Shown piece after piece: positions 1-5,520 of a DNA stretch of 5,520 bases. Under the pieces are notes generated by a model that was not told where the DNA came from, did not search any database, and saw only the letters and a program-made list of their open reading frames with translations. Location: assembly GCA_934216375.1 (NCBI GenBank), contig CAKQBP010000102.1, positions 1-5,520 of the forward strand. The letters run 5' to 3'. Each line of letters starts with the position of its first letter. The first letter of the stretch is position 1. This DNA comes from an uncultured Veillonella sp. GTDB taxonomy: Bacteria > Bacillota > Negativicutes > Veillonellales > Veillonellaceae. A program made the translations under genes and the position numbers.

Positions 1-1809
1 GGTAAGGTGGCTCTTGATGCGGATGAGCTCAAGGTATATGACGCCTTTAAGGATGAGTTCCTAGCTCAGGCCAATACTGTTGATTTCAATGAACTTAACC
101 AATATGTGCGCAGTGCTCAATCCATCATGAATGATGCGAAACAAGTGGATAATCCGCGAACCATCATTGAAATGGGCCTACTCGTGCTTTGTGCTAAATT
201 AGGTTCTGTTGATGAAAGCTTAGAAGACCGTGTATATGCTCTAGAAAGTGCCGAGCGATCTGAACGAAACGAATTATTGAACCGCATGGCTCAATTGGAA
301 CAACGAGGCCCCGTAGCAGCTCCAACAACATATGGTGCCAATGCATTTGTACCACCACAAGGTGGCTATGCGAATAGTTTTGTATCTGTTGATACTACTG
401 TAACTACACAGAATGCCCCAATGAGTAGCACTCAAAATACTACTATTGATGCAGTGCCGCAATCAAGTGGTGTGGGGATGACACCGCCTCCTATGAATGG
501 GGTAGGTATGACGCCTCCACCGATGGGAGCACCAGGTAGTACACCTCCTCCGATGAATGGAGTGGGCATGGCTCCGCCACCGATGGGCGGGGTTGGCATG
601 GCGCCACCGCCAAATAATGGGGACACGGATTCCCTAAAACCTACAAGAAACCAAGCTAAAGGTCGTGCTAAAAAAGGTGTTAGTACACAGGCCATCATTA
701 GTGAACAAATCTTATCTGCTCAAGAGTATCGCAATATACAAGCCAATGTGATTAAATACTTGAAGGATAGCAATCGCAATATGACCTCTACCGTTATTGG
801 TCAAGGTCAACTTGTATATGTAGACCAAAGCAAGGCGGTCATGGCCTTTAAAAATACATTGCATCTCAATGTGATGACCAATGAAGTGAACTTGGCTGAA
901 GCGACTGATGCTTTCACCTATACACTGGGCTATGCAGTACACGTAGAAATCGTGGATGCCCTCACGCAAGTTTATAAAGACTATAAAAAGGCTGCTGGTA
1001 GCACCACACAACGCCAAGTAAAAGCACCCCAACGGCCACAAGAACCGATGGTTGACGTAAAGACGACCTCTGGTGCGCAACCGACACAAATGGATTTAAC
1101 CAATGATCCTCAAGAGAGTAAGTTTGATTCTGCAGCCGTGGACGCGGCTAAAGCTGCGGCTATGGAATTCTTAGCTAAGAAAACCGCTGGTGCTGTTGCC
1201 AATGCTACTACTAGTGGTAGTGCGAATACAGCTACAACAGATGCTTCATTAAAAACTGCACTAGGTACTGGAGTAGAAACAGAGCCAGCATCCGGTGATG
1301 ATGTGCCGATTACATCCTTTGATGGTACTCCGTCTACTCAAGTTCCAGATGGGGAGATTCCTATTGAGTCTCTAGCGGGTTCTATTGAAGGGGATGATAT
1401 TCCAGTTCATTCCTTTGATGATGTGCCTGTAGATGATATGGAGGGTTCTTATGTATCATCTTTAGATAATATGCCACCACATCCATTAGATAGTGTGACT
1501 GTTATCAGCGAGGATGGCGAAGTGTTAGAGCGCCCTATGGATAGTGGTGCACATATCGAGGTGGAAGCTGTCCCAAAGTCTGATGGGGGTGAACCTCGTG
1601 AGGTAACCCCACAGCAAGGTGATGGAAATGCTATGCTTTCACCAGCACCTATTGAAATAGAGGCTATCGATAGCGTTACGGTGGCTCGTGAATACGCATG
1701 GGATCCAGAGCATATGACAGAAGAGGAACGAAACAATCCTTTATTGGCAGAAACATTAGAAAAACTATCTGAAGACCATGACATCATAGTCGAGGTCATT
1801 GAAGAATAG
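1..1809 (+). CDS. dnaX: DNA polymerase III subunit gamma/tau (DnaX), C-terminal part, 5' truncated by the window
   Basis: DnaX is the clamp-loader ATPase subunit; its tau form links the loader to the polymerase and the replicative helicase. The reading frame is open from base 1, so this is the 3' part of a longer gene and the GTG at 7 is an internal codon; the ATPase domains lie upstream. Seen here, in codons counted from base 1: the end of domain III, including NPRTIIEMGLLVLC (51-64); a charged, probably coiled-coil stretch (about 70-103); a low-complexity linker with Pro/Met/Gly repeats (157-206); a tau-type C-terminal domain (about 226-334) with the pattern QLVYVDQSKAVMAFKNTLHL; then about 230 residues of acidic, disordered-looking tail; and a terminal NPLLAETLEKL...IIVEVIEE that resembles the end of other Firmicutes DnaX proteins. 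The position directly upstream of ybaB-recR supports the call. The long tail is unusual for the family. Confidence 0.93.
   Translation, partial: GKVALDADELKVYDAFKDEFLAQANTVDFNELNQYVRSAQSIMNDAKQVDNPRTIIEMGLLVLCAKLGSVDESLEDRVYALESAERSERNELLNRMAQLEQRGPVAAPTTYGANAFVPPQGGYANSFVSVDTTVTTQNAPMSSTQNTTIDAVPQSSGVGMTPPPMNGVGMTPPPMGAPGSTPPPMNGVGMAPPPMGGVGMAPPPNNGDTDSLKPTRNQAKGRAKKGVSTQAIISEQILSAQEYRNIQANVIKYLKDSNRNMTSTVIGQGQLVYVDQSKAVMAFKNTLHLNVMTNEVNLAEATDAFTYTLGYAVHVEIVDALTQVYKDYKKAAGSTTQRQVKAPQRPQEPMVDVKTTSGAQPTQMDLTNDPQESKFDSAAVDAAKAAAMEFLAKKTAGAVANATTSGSANTATTDASLKTALGTGVETEPASGDDVPITSFDGTPSTQVPDGEIPIESLAGSIEGDDIPVHSFDDVPVDDMEGSYVSSLDNMPPHPLDSVTVISEDGEVLERPMDSGAHIEVEAVPKSDGGEPREVTPQQGDGNAMLSPAPIEIEAIDSVTVAREYAWDPEHMTEEERNNPLLAETLEKLSEDHDIIVEVIEE
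469..618 (+). repeat. Five contiguous 30-bp coding repeats (Pro/Met/Gly decapeptide) in dnaX
   Basis: Five in-frame units of ten codons start at 469, 499, 529, 559 and 589. The consensus is G-V-G-M-(T/A)-P-P-P-M-(N/G). Unit 3 diverges to APGSTPPPMN and unit 5 ends in NN. Synonymous codons differ between units (for example GGT GTG GGG, GGG GTA GGT and GGA GTG GGC for GVG), so the protein sequence is conserved better than the DNA. The repeat sits in the flexible linker between domain III and the tau-specific domain and probably forms an extended, disordered tether. Confidence 0.9.
670..683 (+). other. Possible -1 slippage site (A6) followed by an immediate stop in dnaX
   Basis: Two in-frame AAA lysine codons at 670-675 form a run of six A. 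A shift of -1 there would read AGG TGT TAG, ending at 683, and would release a gamma-like protein exactly between the repeat linker and the tau-specific domain. Programmed or transcriptional slippage that makes gamma is known in E. coli and Thermus dnaX. Against it, the base before the run is T, so the site is not a perfect tandem slippery heptamer; six A is short; and I see no strong upstream Shine-Dalgarno-like stimulator. This is a candidate only. Confidence 0.25.
1294..1416 (+). repeat. Imperfect acidic repeats in the DnaX tail
   Basis: A degenerate nonapeptide recurs: GDDVPITSF (1294-1320), DGEIPIESL (1348-1374) and GDDIPVHSF (1390-1416), each an acidic cluster followed by (V/I)P-(I/V)-x-S-(F/L). 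Further along, DSVTV occurs twice (1489-1503 and 1669-1683), and IEVEAV (1555-1572) is echoed by IEIEAI (1651-1668). These look like short linear motifs in a disordered acidic tail. Their role is unknown. Confidence 0.6.
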
Positions 1810-1813
1810 ATAA

Positions 1814-1840
1814 AAAAGTAATTGTTATATAATAACTTTT
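1814..1840 (+). terminator. Weak AT-rich hairpin after dnaX, possible attenuator or terminator
   Basis: AAAAGTAATT (1814-1823) and AATAACTTTT (1831-1840) can pair as a 10-bp stem with one internal A/A mismatch and a 7-nt loop, starting five bases after the dnaX stop codon. The right arm ends in four T. A nested alternative pairs GTTAT (1824-1828) with ATAAC (1832-1836). There is little G-C in the stem and the T tract is short, so termination would at best be partial and read-through into ybaB is likely. Confidence 0.3.
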
Positions 1841-1867
1841 GGCTTTCGGGCTATTAGGTGACACATA

Positions 1868-1876
1868 TGTTATAAA
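1868..1876 (+). promoter_or_regulatory. Candidate extended -10 promoter for ybaB-recR
   Basis: TGTTATAAA matches the extended -10 form TGn-TATAAA. No convincing -35 hexamer lies 16-18 bases upstream, which extended -10 promoters can tolerate. Transcription would start near 1883 and give a leader of about 68 bases before the ybaB ATG. The 141-bp gap after dnaX is the only place in the window with room for a promoter. The motif is short and the region is AT-rich, so chance occurrence is quite possible. Confidence 0.3.
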
Positions 1877-1920
1877 CCTATGTCATAGAGTATTAATGAT
1901 ATGGACTTAGAATATTAGTA

Positions 1921-1935
1921 TAGGACGATGTCCTA
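1921..1935 (+). promoter_or_regulatory. Short perfect hairpin just upstream of the ybaB ribosome binding site
   Basis: TAGGAC and GTCCTA flank a GAT loop, making a 6-bp perfect stem that ends one base before the Shine-Dalgarno region. The TCCT at 1931-1934 could instead pair with the AGGA at 1938-1941 inside the Shine-Dalgarno sequence, so two mutually exclusive pairings exist, one leaving the site free and one covering part of it. Both are small, and any regulatory role is inference. Confidence 0.3.
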
Positions 1936-1936
1936 A

Positions 1937-1945
1937 AAGGAGGAA
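1937..1945 (+). promoter_or_regulatory. Ribosome binding site of ybaB
   Basis: AAGGAGGAA is a near-perfect Shine-Dalgarno sequence; its last G is 7 bases before the ATG at 1951. It selects that ATG over the nearby in-frame ATG codons at 1966 and 1975. Confidence 0.85.
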
Positions 1946-1950
1946 ATACA

Positions 1951-2280
1951 ATGTTTGGTAAAGGTATGGGCAATATGACTGGCATGATGAAAAAAGTTCA
2001 AAAAATGCAAGCAGATATGAAGAAAATGCAAGAAGAGTTAAAAACTCGCACAGTAGAAGCTTCCGTAGGTGGCGGAGCTGTAACAGTTGTGATGAACGGC
2101 GAAAAAATCATCGAGTCTTTGAAATTAAACCCTACAGCTGTTGATCCTGAAGATGTAGAAATGTTAGAAGACTTGGTAATGGCTGCGGTAAACGAAGCTA
2201 GTAAAAAAGTGGACGACCTCTTGGCTCAAGAAATGGACAAGGTAACTGGTGGTCTTAACTTGCCAACAGGTTTATTCTAA
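1951..2280 (+). CDS. ybaB: YbaB/EbfC family nucleoid-associated DNA-binding protein
   Basis: The 109-residue protein has the usual length and pattern of the YbaB/EbfC family, small dimeric proteins that bind DNA with little sequence specificity and are found in the nucleoid. Seen here: a Gly/Met-rich start; a Lys/Met-rich amphipathic helix (about 12-36, with KKVQKMQADMKKMQEEL) that in family structures forms part of the dimer arm; a short beta region (about 37-60, VEASVGGGAVTVVMNGEK); and a C-terminal helix (about 71-97, DPEDVEMLEDLVMAAVNEA). The start follows a strong ribosome binding site. The stop codon directly abuts the recR ATG, the conserved neighbour in many bacteria, which supports a shared transcript and possibly a shared role in repair or replication. 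The biochemical function of the family is only partly known. Confidence 0.95.
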   Translation: MFGKGMGNMTGMMKKVQKMQADMKKMQEELKTRTVEASVGGGAVTVVMNGEKIIESLKLNPTAVDPEDVEMLEDLVMAAVNEASKKVDDLLAQEMDKVTGGLNLPTGLF

Positions 2281-2877
2281 ATGACAAACGCTTTAGAACG
2301 GCTCGTAGAACAGCTGCGCCGCTTACCGGGGATCGGCTCCAAGTCGGCTAGACGCTTGGCCTATCATTTGGTAGAAATGCCGAAGGAAGAGGTAGACCGC
2401 CTCGTGGAAACCATCGTAGAAGCGAAGGGGGCTACGCGTCACTGTTCTATTTGCTTTAACTTATCAGCTCAAGATCCTTGCGAATTCTGTAGCAATCCAA
2501 ATCGCGATCAAACGACGATTATGGTTGTTGAAACATCTCGCGATGTCATTGCTATTGAGCGCAGTGGTGATTATAAGGGCTTGTATCATGTATTGGAAGG
2601 TGCCTTGTCCCCTATGGAGGGCATCGGTGCCGATGATATTCGCGTAAAAGAATTGATTGCTCGTCTTCGCGATGGCGTTGTACAAGAGGTTATCCTCGCT
2701 ACAGACCCAGATGTAGAAGGGGAAGCAACTGCGCTTTATTTGGCGCGCTTATTAAGTCCAAGTGGCATTAAGGTGACGCGCATTGCCCGCGGTGTTCCTG
2801 TGGGTGGCGATATTGAATATGCCGATGAATTAACGCTAGGCGGTGCCGTAGTGAACCGTCAAGAAATGAAAGGATAA
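2281..2877 (+). CDS. recR: Recombination mediator protein RecR
   Basis: RecR works with RecO (and RecF) to load RecA onto SSB-coated single-stranded gaps. The 198-residue product has the full family length. Seen here, in order: an N-terminal helix-hairpin-helix for DNA binding (about 11-30, with LPGIGSKSA); a four-cysteine zinc finger (C55, C58, C67, C70); a Toprim domain beginning MVVET (E84) with the acidic ATDPDVEGEAT motif (140-150); and the C-terminal RIARGVPVGGDIEYAD-type segment (about 168-182) ending in a conserved-looking NRQEM. The ATG follows the ybaB stop with no gap (TAAATG), and only a weak CAGG lies 10 bases upstream, so translation is probably coupled to ybaB. No key residue appears to be missing. 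Confidence 0.97.
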   Translation: MTNALERLVEQLRRLPGIGSKSARRLAYHLVEMPKEEVDRLVETIVEAKGATRHCSICFNLSAQDPCEFCSNPNRDQTTIMVVETSRDVIAIERSGDYKGLYHVLEGALSPMEGIGADDIRVKELIARLRDGVVQEVILATDPDVEGEATALYLARLLSPSGIKVTRIARGVPVGGDIEYADELTLGGAVVNRQEMKG

Positions 2878-2878
2878 T

Positions 2879-3130
2879 ATGGGAGCTTTATTAGCATCAC
2901 CGATTATATCGGCGGTTATTTCCGTTGCTGTAGCCTACATTGCTTTCAAGGTAGCATTTTTCACCATTAAACGGGTGGCTATGAATGTTGTAACTGGGGT
3001 TTTAACCTACTGGGTATGTGTTCATATACTGGAGATTCCAATGGATATTGGAGTTGGTATTTGGGCATTAACAGCAATTTTAGGTCCTATTCCTATGGTT
3101 TTAGCTGCTATATATTACGGCATTTTATAA
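2879..3130 (+). CDS. Small BofA-like integral membrane protein
   Basis: This 83-residue protein is almost entirely hydrophobic, with predicted membrane segments at about 8-30, 36-51 and 55-82. It starts one base after the recR stop; AAAGGA about 4 bases upstream is its only ribosome binding site, so translation is probably coupled to recR. BofA (inhibitor of pro-sigma-K processing during sporulation) is commonly encoded just after recR in Firmicutes. The C-terminal half here (MNVVTGVLTYW... then GIWALTAILGPIPMVLAA) resembles the BofA pattern of a Gly-containing helix followed by N-x-x-T-x-x-x-x-G-x-x-G-x-P-G-x-x-L, but with substitutions: GPIPM instead of G-x-P-G, and no clear Asn before the last helix. 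The family assignment therefore rests partly on position. If the host does not sporulate, the protein must have another role or be a relic. An unrelated small membrane protein is the alternative. Confidence 0.65.
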   Translation: MGALLASPIISAVISVAVAYIAFKVAFFTIKRVAMNVVTGVLTYWVCVHILEIPMDIGVGIWALTAILGPIPMVLAAIYYGIL

Positions 3131-3131
3131 C

Positions 3132-3137
3132 AGGAGG
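3132..3137 (+). promoter_or_regulatory. Ribosome binding site of the helicase gene
   Basis: AGGAGG lies 5 bases before the ATG at 3143, in the 12-base gap after the BofA-like gene. It fixes the start of the helicase and shows that it is translated independently, although it is probably on the same transcript. Confidence 0.85.
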
Positions 3138-3142
3138 TCTTT

Positions 3143-5520
3143 ATGCTTATCAATCGTGAACAACAACGCGTTATTGATGAAGTGGAACAGAATATCCTCT
3201 TGTTAGCGTCCGCTGGGACGGGAAAAACGAATACACTTGCTTATCGGGTGGCTCATCTCATCGAGGGTGGCTATGCGAAGGCGGAGAATATCTTGTGCAT
3301 GACCTTTACGAACAAGGCCGCAAATGAGATGAAAGACCGCATTCAATCGCTCGTAGGCAGTCCTGCAAAGGCTGTGGAGGTTAGTACATTCCACAGCTTT
3401 TGCTTTTTCATTCTCCAACAAGAGGGAAAGCGCAACGAAAGCTTGTACACGGACGTGACCATCTTTGACGAAGAAGACTGCAAGGAACTATCTGAACCGT
3501 ACCGTCCTGGTAAATTGCGAGAAATGTCCTTTGCTAATATTATATCCATGGTGAAAGAATATCGTTCTTTATATGGATTTTATTCTAATGATCTCATAGG
3601 CGATTACAAGCGGACCATCGAACGCTTGCAGAAGGAACAACGTGAAGCCATTGAGCAGCAATTCTCCAGCTTTGGCAATGTCCTCTATAGTGAACTCAAT
3701 GATTTCTTGAACCATGGTCACGAATGGATTGCCGCTTATGATGAAAGCCTAGCTTCCGTGCATGGCCTAGATTTTACGGATCTGATCTGCGGTGTTCATC
3801 GCCTATTCCAAGACCCTGTAGTTCGTGAGCGCTGGCGCAGTCGTTACAGCTATATCTCTGTAGATGAAATGCAAGATACGGGCGTACTGGAGTACAAGGT
3901 TCTTGAAATGCTGTGGGAAGATAATCACGTGCTCTTGTGTGGTGACTATTTCCAAACAATTTACGAATGGCGTGGGTCTGATCCATTCCGTTTGCTCAAG
4001 CAGTTTGATGTGGATTTCAAGCCTTTAAAAATCATCTTCTATGAAAACTATCGCTCCAACTGGACGCTTTTTACGATGGCTTTCAAGACCTTGCAAAATA
4101 TGTTTCCCGACCTAGTTGGGTCTATTTACACTGAATTGCCTCGTGCCAATAGTGAAAGCAAGGGCAAACCTGTTCTCATTAAAGGCTGTAGAAATAGCTA
4201 CCTTGAGGGTCGATATATCTACGAAGCTATCTGTGCATTACCGAAGGATGCTAATATCGGCGTTCTCGTGAGAGATAATAAAAAGGCACAGCGATTGAGT
4301 GACTCTTTTGAACGTCTTAATGGTGAGCGTCCTGAAGAGGAGCGCCGTCAATTCATGATTATTGACGAGTATAAATTCTTTAGACGTCAAGAAATTAAAG
4401 ATGTTATGGCCTACTTCAAGTTGTTGATGAATCCTAATGATTCTGTTAGTGCGAAACGAATTATTAAGCGCTATGTTGCTGGTATCGGTGACGCACGTAT
4501 CGCCGCGATTGAAAGTCCTGAAACACGGAAAGTCGGTTTAAAATTGACGGACTTCATGGATATGCCTATTTTTGAGGCGGAGCCTTATGCAAAGCTTGTC
4601 AGTGGATTAGAGCAGCACGAAGTAGTTGTTTATGACGTGGAGAGCACCGGCACAGATACAGCTCAAGACCGCATCATTCAAATTGCGGCCATCCGCATCG
4701 ATGAAAATGGACAGGTCTTAGAGACCTTTGAACGCTTTATCAATCCTGGGGTATCTGTTGGTCAATCCGAAGAGGTACACGGTTTCTCCGATGCGTATTT
4801 ACAAGAGCACGGCGAAGAGCCAGCTATAGTGTTACAAGCCTTTAAGAAATTCTCCAAGAATGCTATTATTGTAGGTCATAATGTAAACTATGATGTAAGC
4901 ATCTTTACGAATGAATTGGCGCGTCATAATTTAGGTAATCCCGAGTTCAAGGCTGTCTATGATACACTTGATATTTATCGTCGTTTTTATCCTAATTTGC
5001 CAAATCATAAATTGGGTTTTCTGGCGTCTACATTCCCTATAAACCACGTCCCGACTCATAATGCGATGGACGATATCTTAGCCACTGCACAGCTTTTAAT
5101 CTATGCGGTGAAAGAAAATATCGTGCCTACTACAACGGGACGTATGGTAGCTATTAACAAATATAAGGCAGCTTTCACCAATATCGCATCTCAAATGGCG
5201 ACCTTGCGTAGAAAAGCCTATACGGAGATGCCAACGAAATTATTGGCGTACATCATGAATCAAATGGGGGTTCTAGAATACTACAAATCTCATGGAGAAG
5301 CGGCTAAAGTTGAGCATATACGTGATTTATATCGCATCATGGAAAAACTAGATGCGGCTTATGAAGGGCCTGCAGGACTGGCGCGGTTAAATCAAATTTT
5401 GCAGCTCGCAGCCCTCACGGCGGGCGAGCCCGCACAACAGGTGCGAAACGAAGACCGCATTCCTATCATTACCATTCACCAAGCAAAGGGCAGTGAGTTC
5501 GATTACGTATTTTTAGCAGG
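3143..5520 (+). CDS. UvrD/Rep-type superfamily 1 helicase with internal DEDDh exonuclease domain, 3' end outside the window
   Basis: The frame is open for 792 codons from an ATG behind AGGAGG to the window end, with no stop, so the C-terminus is missing. Helicase motifs seen: Q motif NREQQRVID (4-12); Walker A SAGTGKT (23-29); motif Ia MTFTNKAANEM (53-63); Ib EVSTFHSF (79-86); Walker B VDEMQD (240-245); motif III GDYFQTIYEWRG (267-278); motif IV ENYRSN (301-306); the UvrD-type DEYKFFRRQEIKDVMAYF (408-425) and GIGD (447-450); motif V ITIHQAKGSEFD (776-787). Motif VI should follow beyond the window. A DnaQ-like exonuclease domain (about 492-655) is inserted before motif V. Family members are ATP-driven 3'-5' DNA translocases that act in repair and on stalled replication forks. 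Placement after ybaB-recR fits a repair role. It is not a standard PcrA, UvrD or AddA because of the internal nuclease; the exact substrate is unknown. Confidence 0.92.
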   Translation, partial: MLINREQQRVIDEVEQNILLLASAGTGKTNTLAYRVAHLIEGGYAKAENILCMTFTNKAANEMKDRIQSLVGSPAKAVEVSTFHSFCFFILQQEGKRNESLYTDVTIFDEEDCKELSEPYRPGKLREMSFANIISMVKEYRSLYGFYSNDLIGDYKRTIERLQKEQREAIEQQFSSFGNVLYSELNDFLNHGHEWIAAYDESLASVHGLDFTDLICGVHRLFQDPVVRERWRSRYSYISVDEMQDTGVLEYKVLEMLWEDNHVLLCGDYFQTIYEWRGSDPFRLLKQFDVDFKPLKIIFYENYRSNWTLFTMAFKTLQNMFPDLVGSIYTELPRANSESKGKPVLIKGCRNSYLEGRYIYEAICALPKDANIGVLVRDNKKAQRLSDSFERLNGERPEEERRQFMIIDEYKFFRRQEIKDVMAYFKLLMNPNDSVSAKRIIKRYVAGIGDARIAAIESPETRKVGLKLTDFMDMPIFEAEPYAKLVSGLEQHEVVVYDVESTGTDTAQDRIIQIAAIRIDENGQVLETFERFINPGVSVGQSEEVHGFSDAYLQEHGEEPAIVLQAFKKFSKNAIIVGHNVNYDVSIFTNELARHNLGNPEFKAVYDTLDIYRRFYPNLPNHKLGFLASTFPINHVPTHNAMDDILATAQLLIYAVKENIVPTTTGRMVAINKYKAAFTNIASQMATLRRKAYTEMPTKLLAYIMNQMGVLEYYKSHGEAAKVEHIRDLYRIMEKLDAAYEGPAGLARLNQILQLAALTAGEPAQQVRNEDRIPIITIHQAKGSEFDYVFLA
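4616..5107 (+). other. DEDDh 3'-5' exonuclease domain (DnaQ/epsilon-like) embedded in the helicase
   Basis: Residues about 492-655 of the helicase read as a full DnaQ-type fold. Exo I is VVYDVESTG with D498 and E500, followed by DRIIQIAAIRI. Exo II is GHNVNYDVSIF with D584. Exo III is HNAMDDILA with H639 and D644. The helper segment EEVHGFSDAYL (543-553), like the I-H-G-I region of epsilon and PolC, is also present. All five metal-binding and catalytic residues of the DEDDh class are kept, so the domain should be an active 3'-5' exonuclease. It lies between the helicase GIGD segment (447-450) and motif V (776-787), where subdomain 2B sits in UvrD and PcrA. Confidence 0.9.

Noticed and set aside
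469..618. CRISPR-like array suggested by 30-base periodicity
   Set aside because: The units are contiguous without spacers, differ at many bases and encode an in-frame decapeptide.
432..698. Minus-strand Gly/Pro-rich 88-codon frame
   Set aside because: It is the antisense shadow of the dnaX decapeptide repeat; its repeat pattern is explained by the coding strand.
712..1089. Minus-strand 125-codon frame, and the similar ones at 274-462 and 1449-1799
   Set aside because: They lie wholly within dnaX, have no recognisable domains, and the + strand frame fully explains the region.
7..1809. GTG at 7 as the start of a 600-residue protein
   Set aside because: The frame is open upstream to base 1, no ribosome binding site is visible in the six bases before it, and the sequence is internal to DnaX domain III.
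1828..1833. Perfect TATAAT as a promoter -10 box
   Set aside because: It lies inside the AT-rich inverted repeat, has no -35 at 16-18 bases and no TGn extension; the only TTGAAG is 23 bases upstream.
1810..1950. Signal recognition particle RNA or another small structured RNA near dnaX
   Set aside because: No conserved SRP RNA core (GGAAGCAGCC-type segment) is present and the region is AT-rich with only weak stems.
2464..2685. Minus-strand frame within recR
   Set aside because: It overlaps the zinc-finger and Toprim coding region of recR and has no family features.
3203..3986. Minus-strand frames within the helicase gene (3203-3421, 3343-3549, 3774-3986)
   Set aside because: They are shadows of a long + strand frame carrying conserved helicase motifs.

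Overview
The window is one strand-coherent block of DNA-replication and repair genes, all on the + strand and tightly packed. The order is the 3' part of dnaX (tau subunit of DNA polymerase III), a YbaB/EbfC nucleoid-associated protein gene, recR, a small BofA-like membrane protein gene, and the first 792 codons of a large UvrD/Rep-type helicase. The order dnaX-ybaB-recR-bofA is the classic Firmicutes arrangement. Strong AGGAGG ribosome binding sites, moderate G+C and the protein character suggest a Negativicutes bacterium, possibly Veillonella or a relative. That assignment is inference from style and gene order, not a database match.

Layout: nt 1-1809 encode the C-terminal part of DnaX (domain III end, a Pro/Met/Gly decapeptide repeat linker, the tau-specific domain, and a very long acidic tail ending in a short conserved-looking terminal segment). 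Nt 1810-1950 form the only real intergenic space, holding AT-rich inverted repeats, a possible extended -10 promoter and the ybaB ribosome binding site. Nt 1951-2280 are ybaB, 2281-2877 recR (start codon directly abutting the ybaB stop), 2879-3130 the BofA-like protein (1 nt after recR) and 3143-5520 the helicase (12 nt after, with its own strong ribosome binding site, running off the window end).

Functionally, DnaX organises the replisome, YbaB coats DNA, RecR acts in RecF-pathway loading of RecA at gaps, and the helicase is a superfamily 1 motor. The spacing suggests that ybaB, recR, the bofA-like gene and the helicase are co-transcribed.

The most unusual item is the helicase. A complete DEDDh (DnaQ/epsilon-like) 3'-5' exonuclease domain with all five catalytic residues is embedded inside the helicase, between the helicase motifs before subdomain 2B and motif V, instead of being fused at an end. 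Secondary points of interest are the decapeptide repeats, the long acidic insertion and a possible frameshift site in dnaX, and a BofA relative in what may be a non-sporulating lineage.
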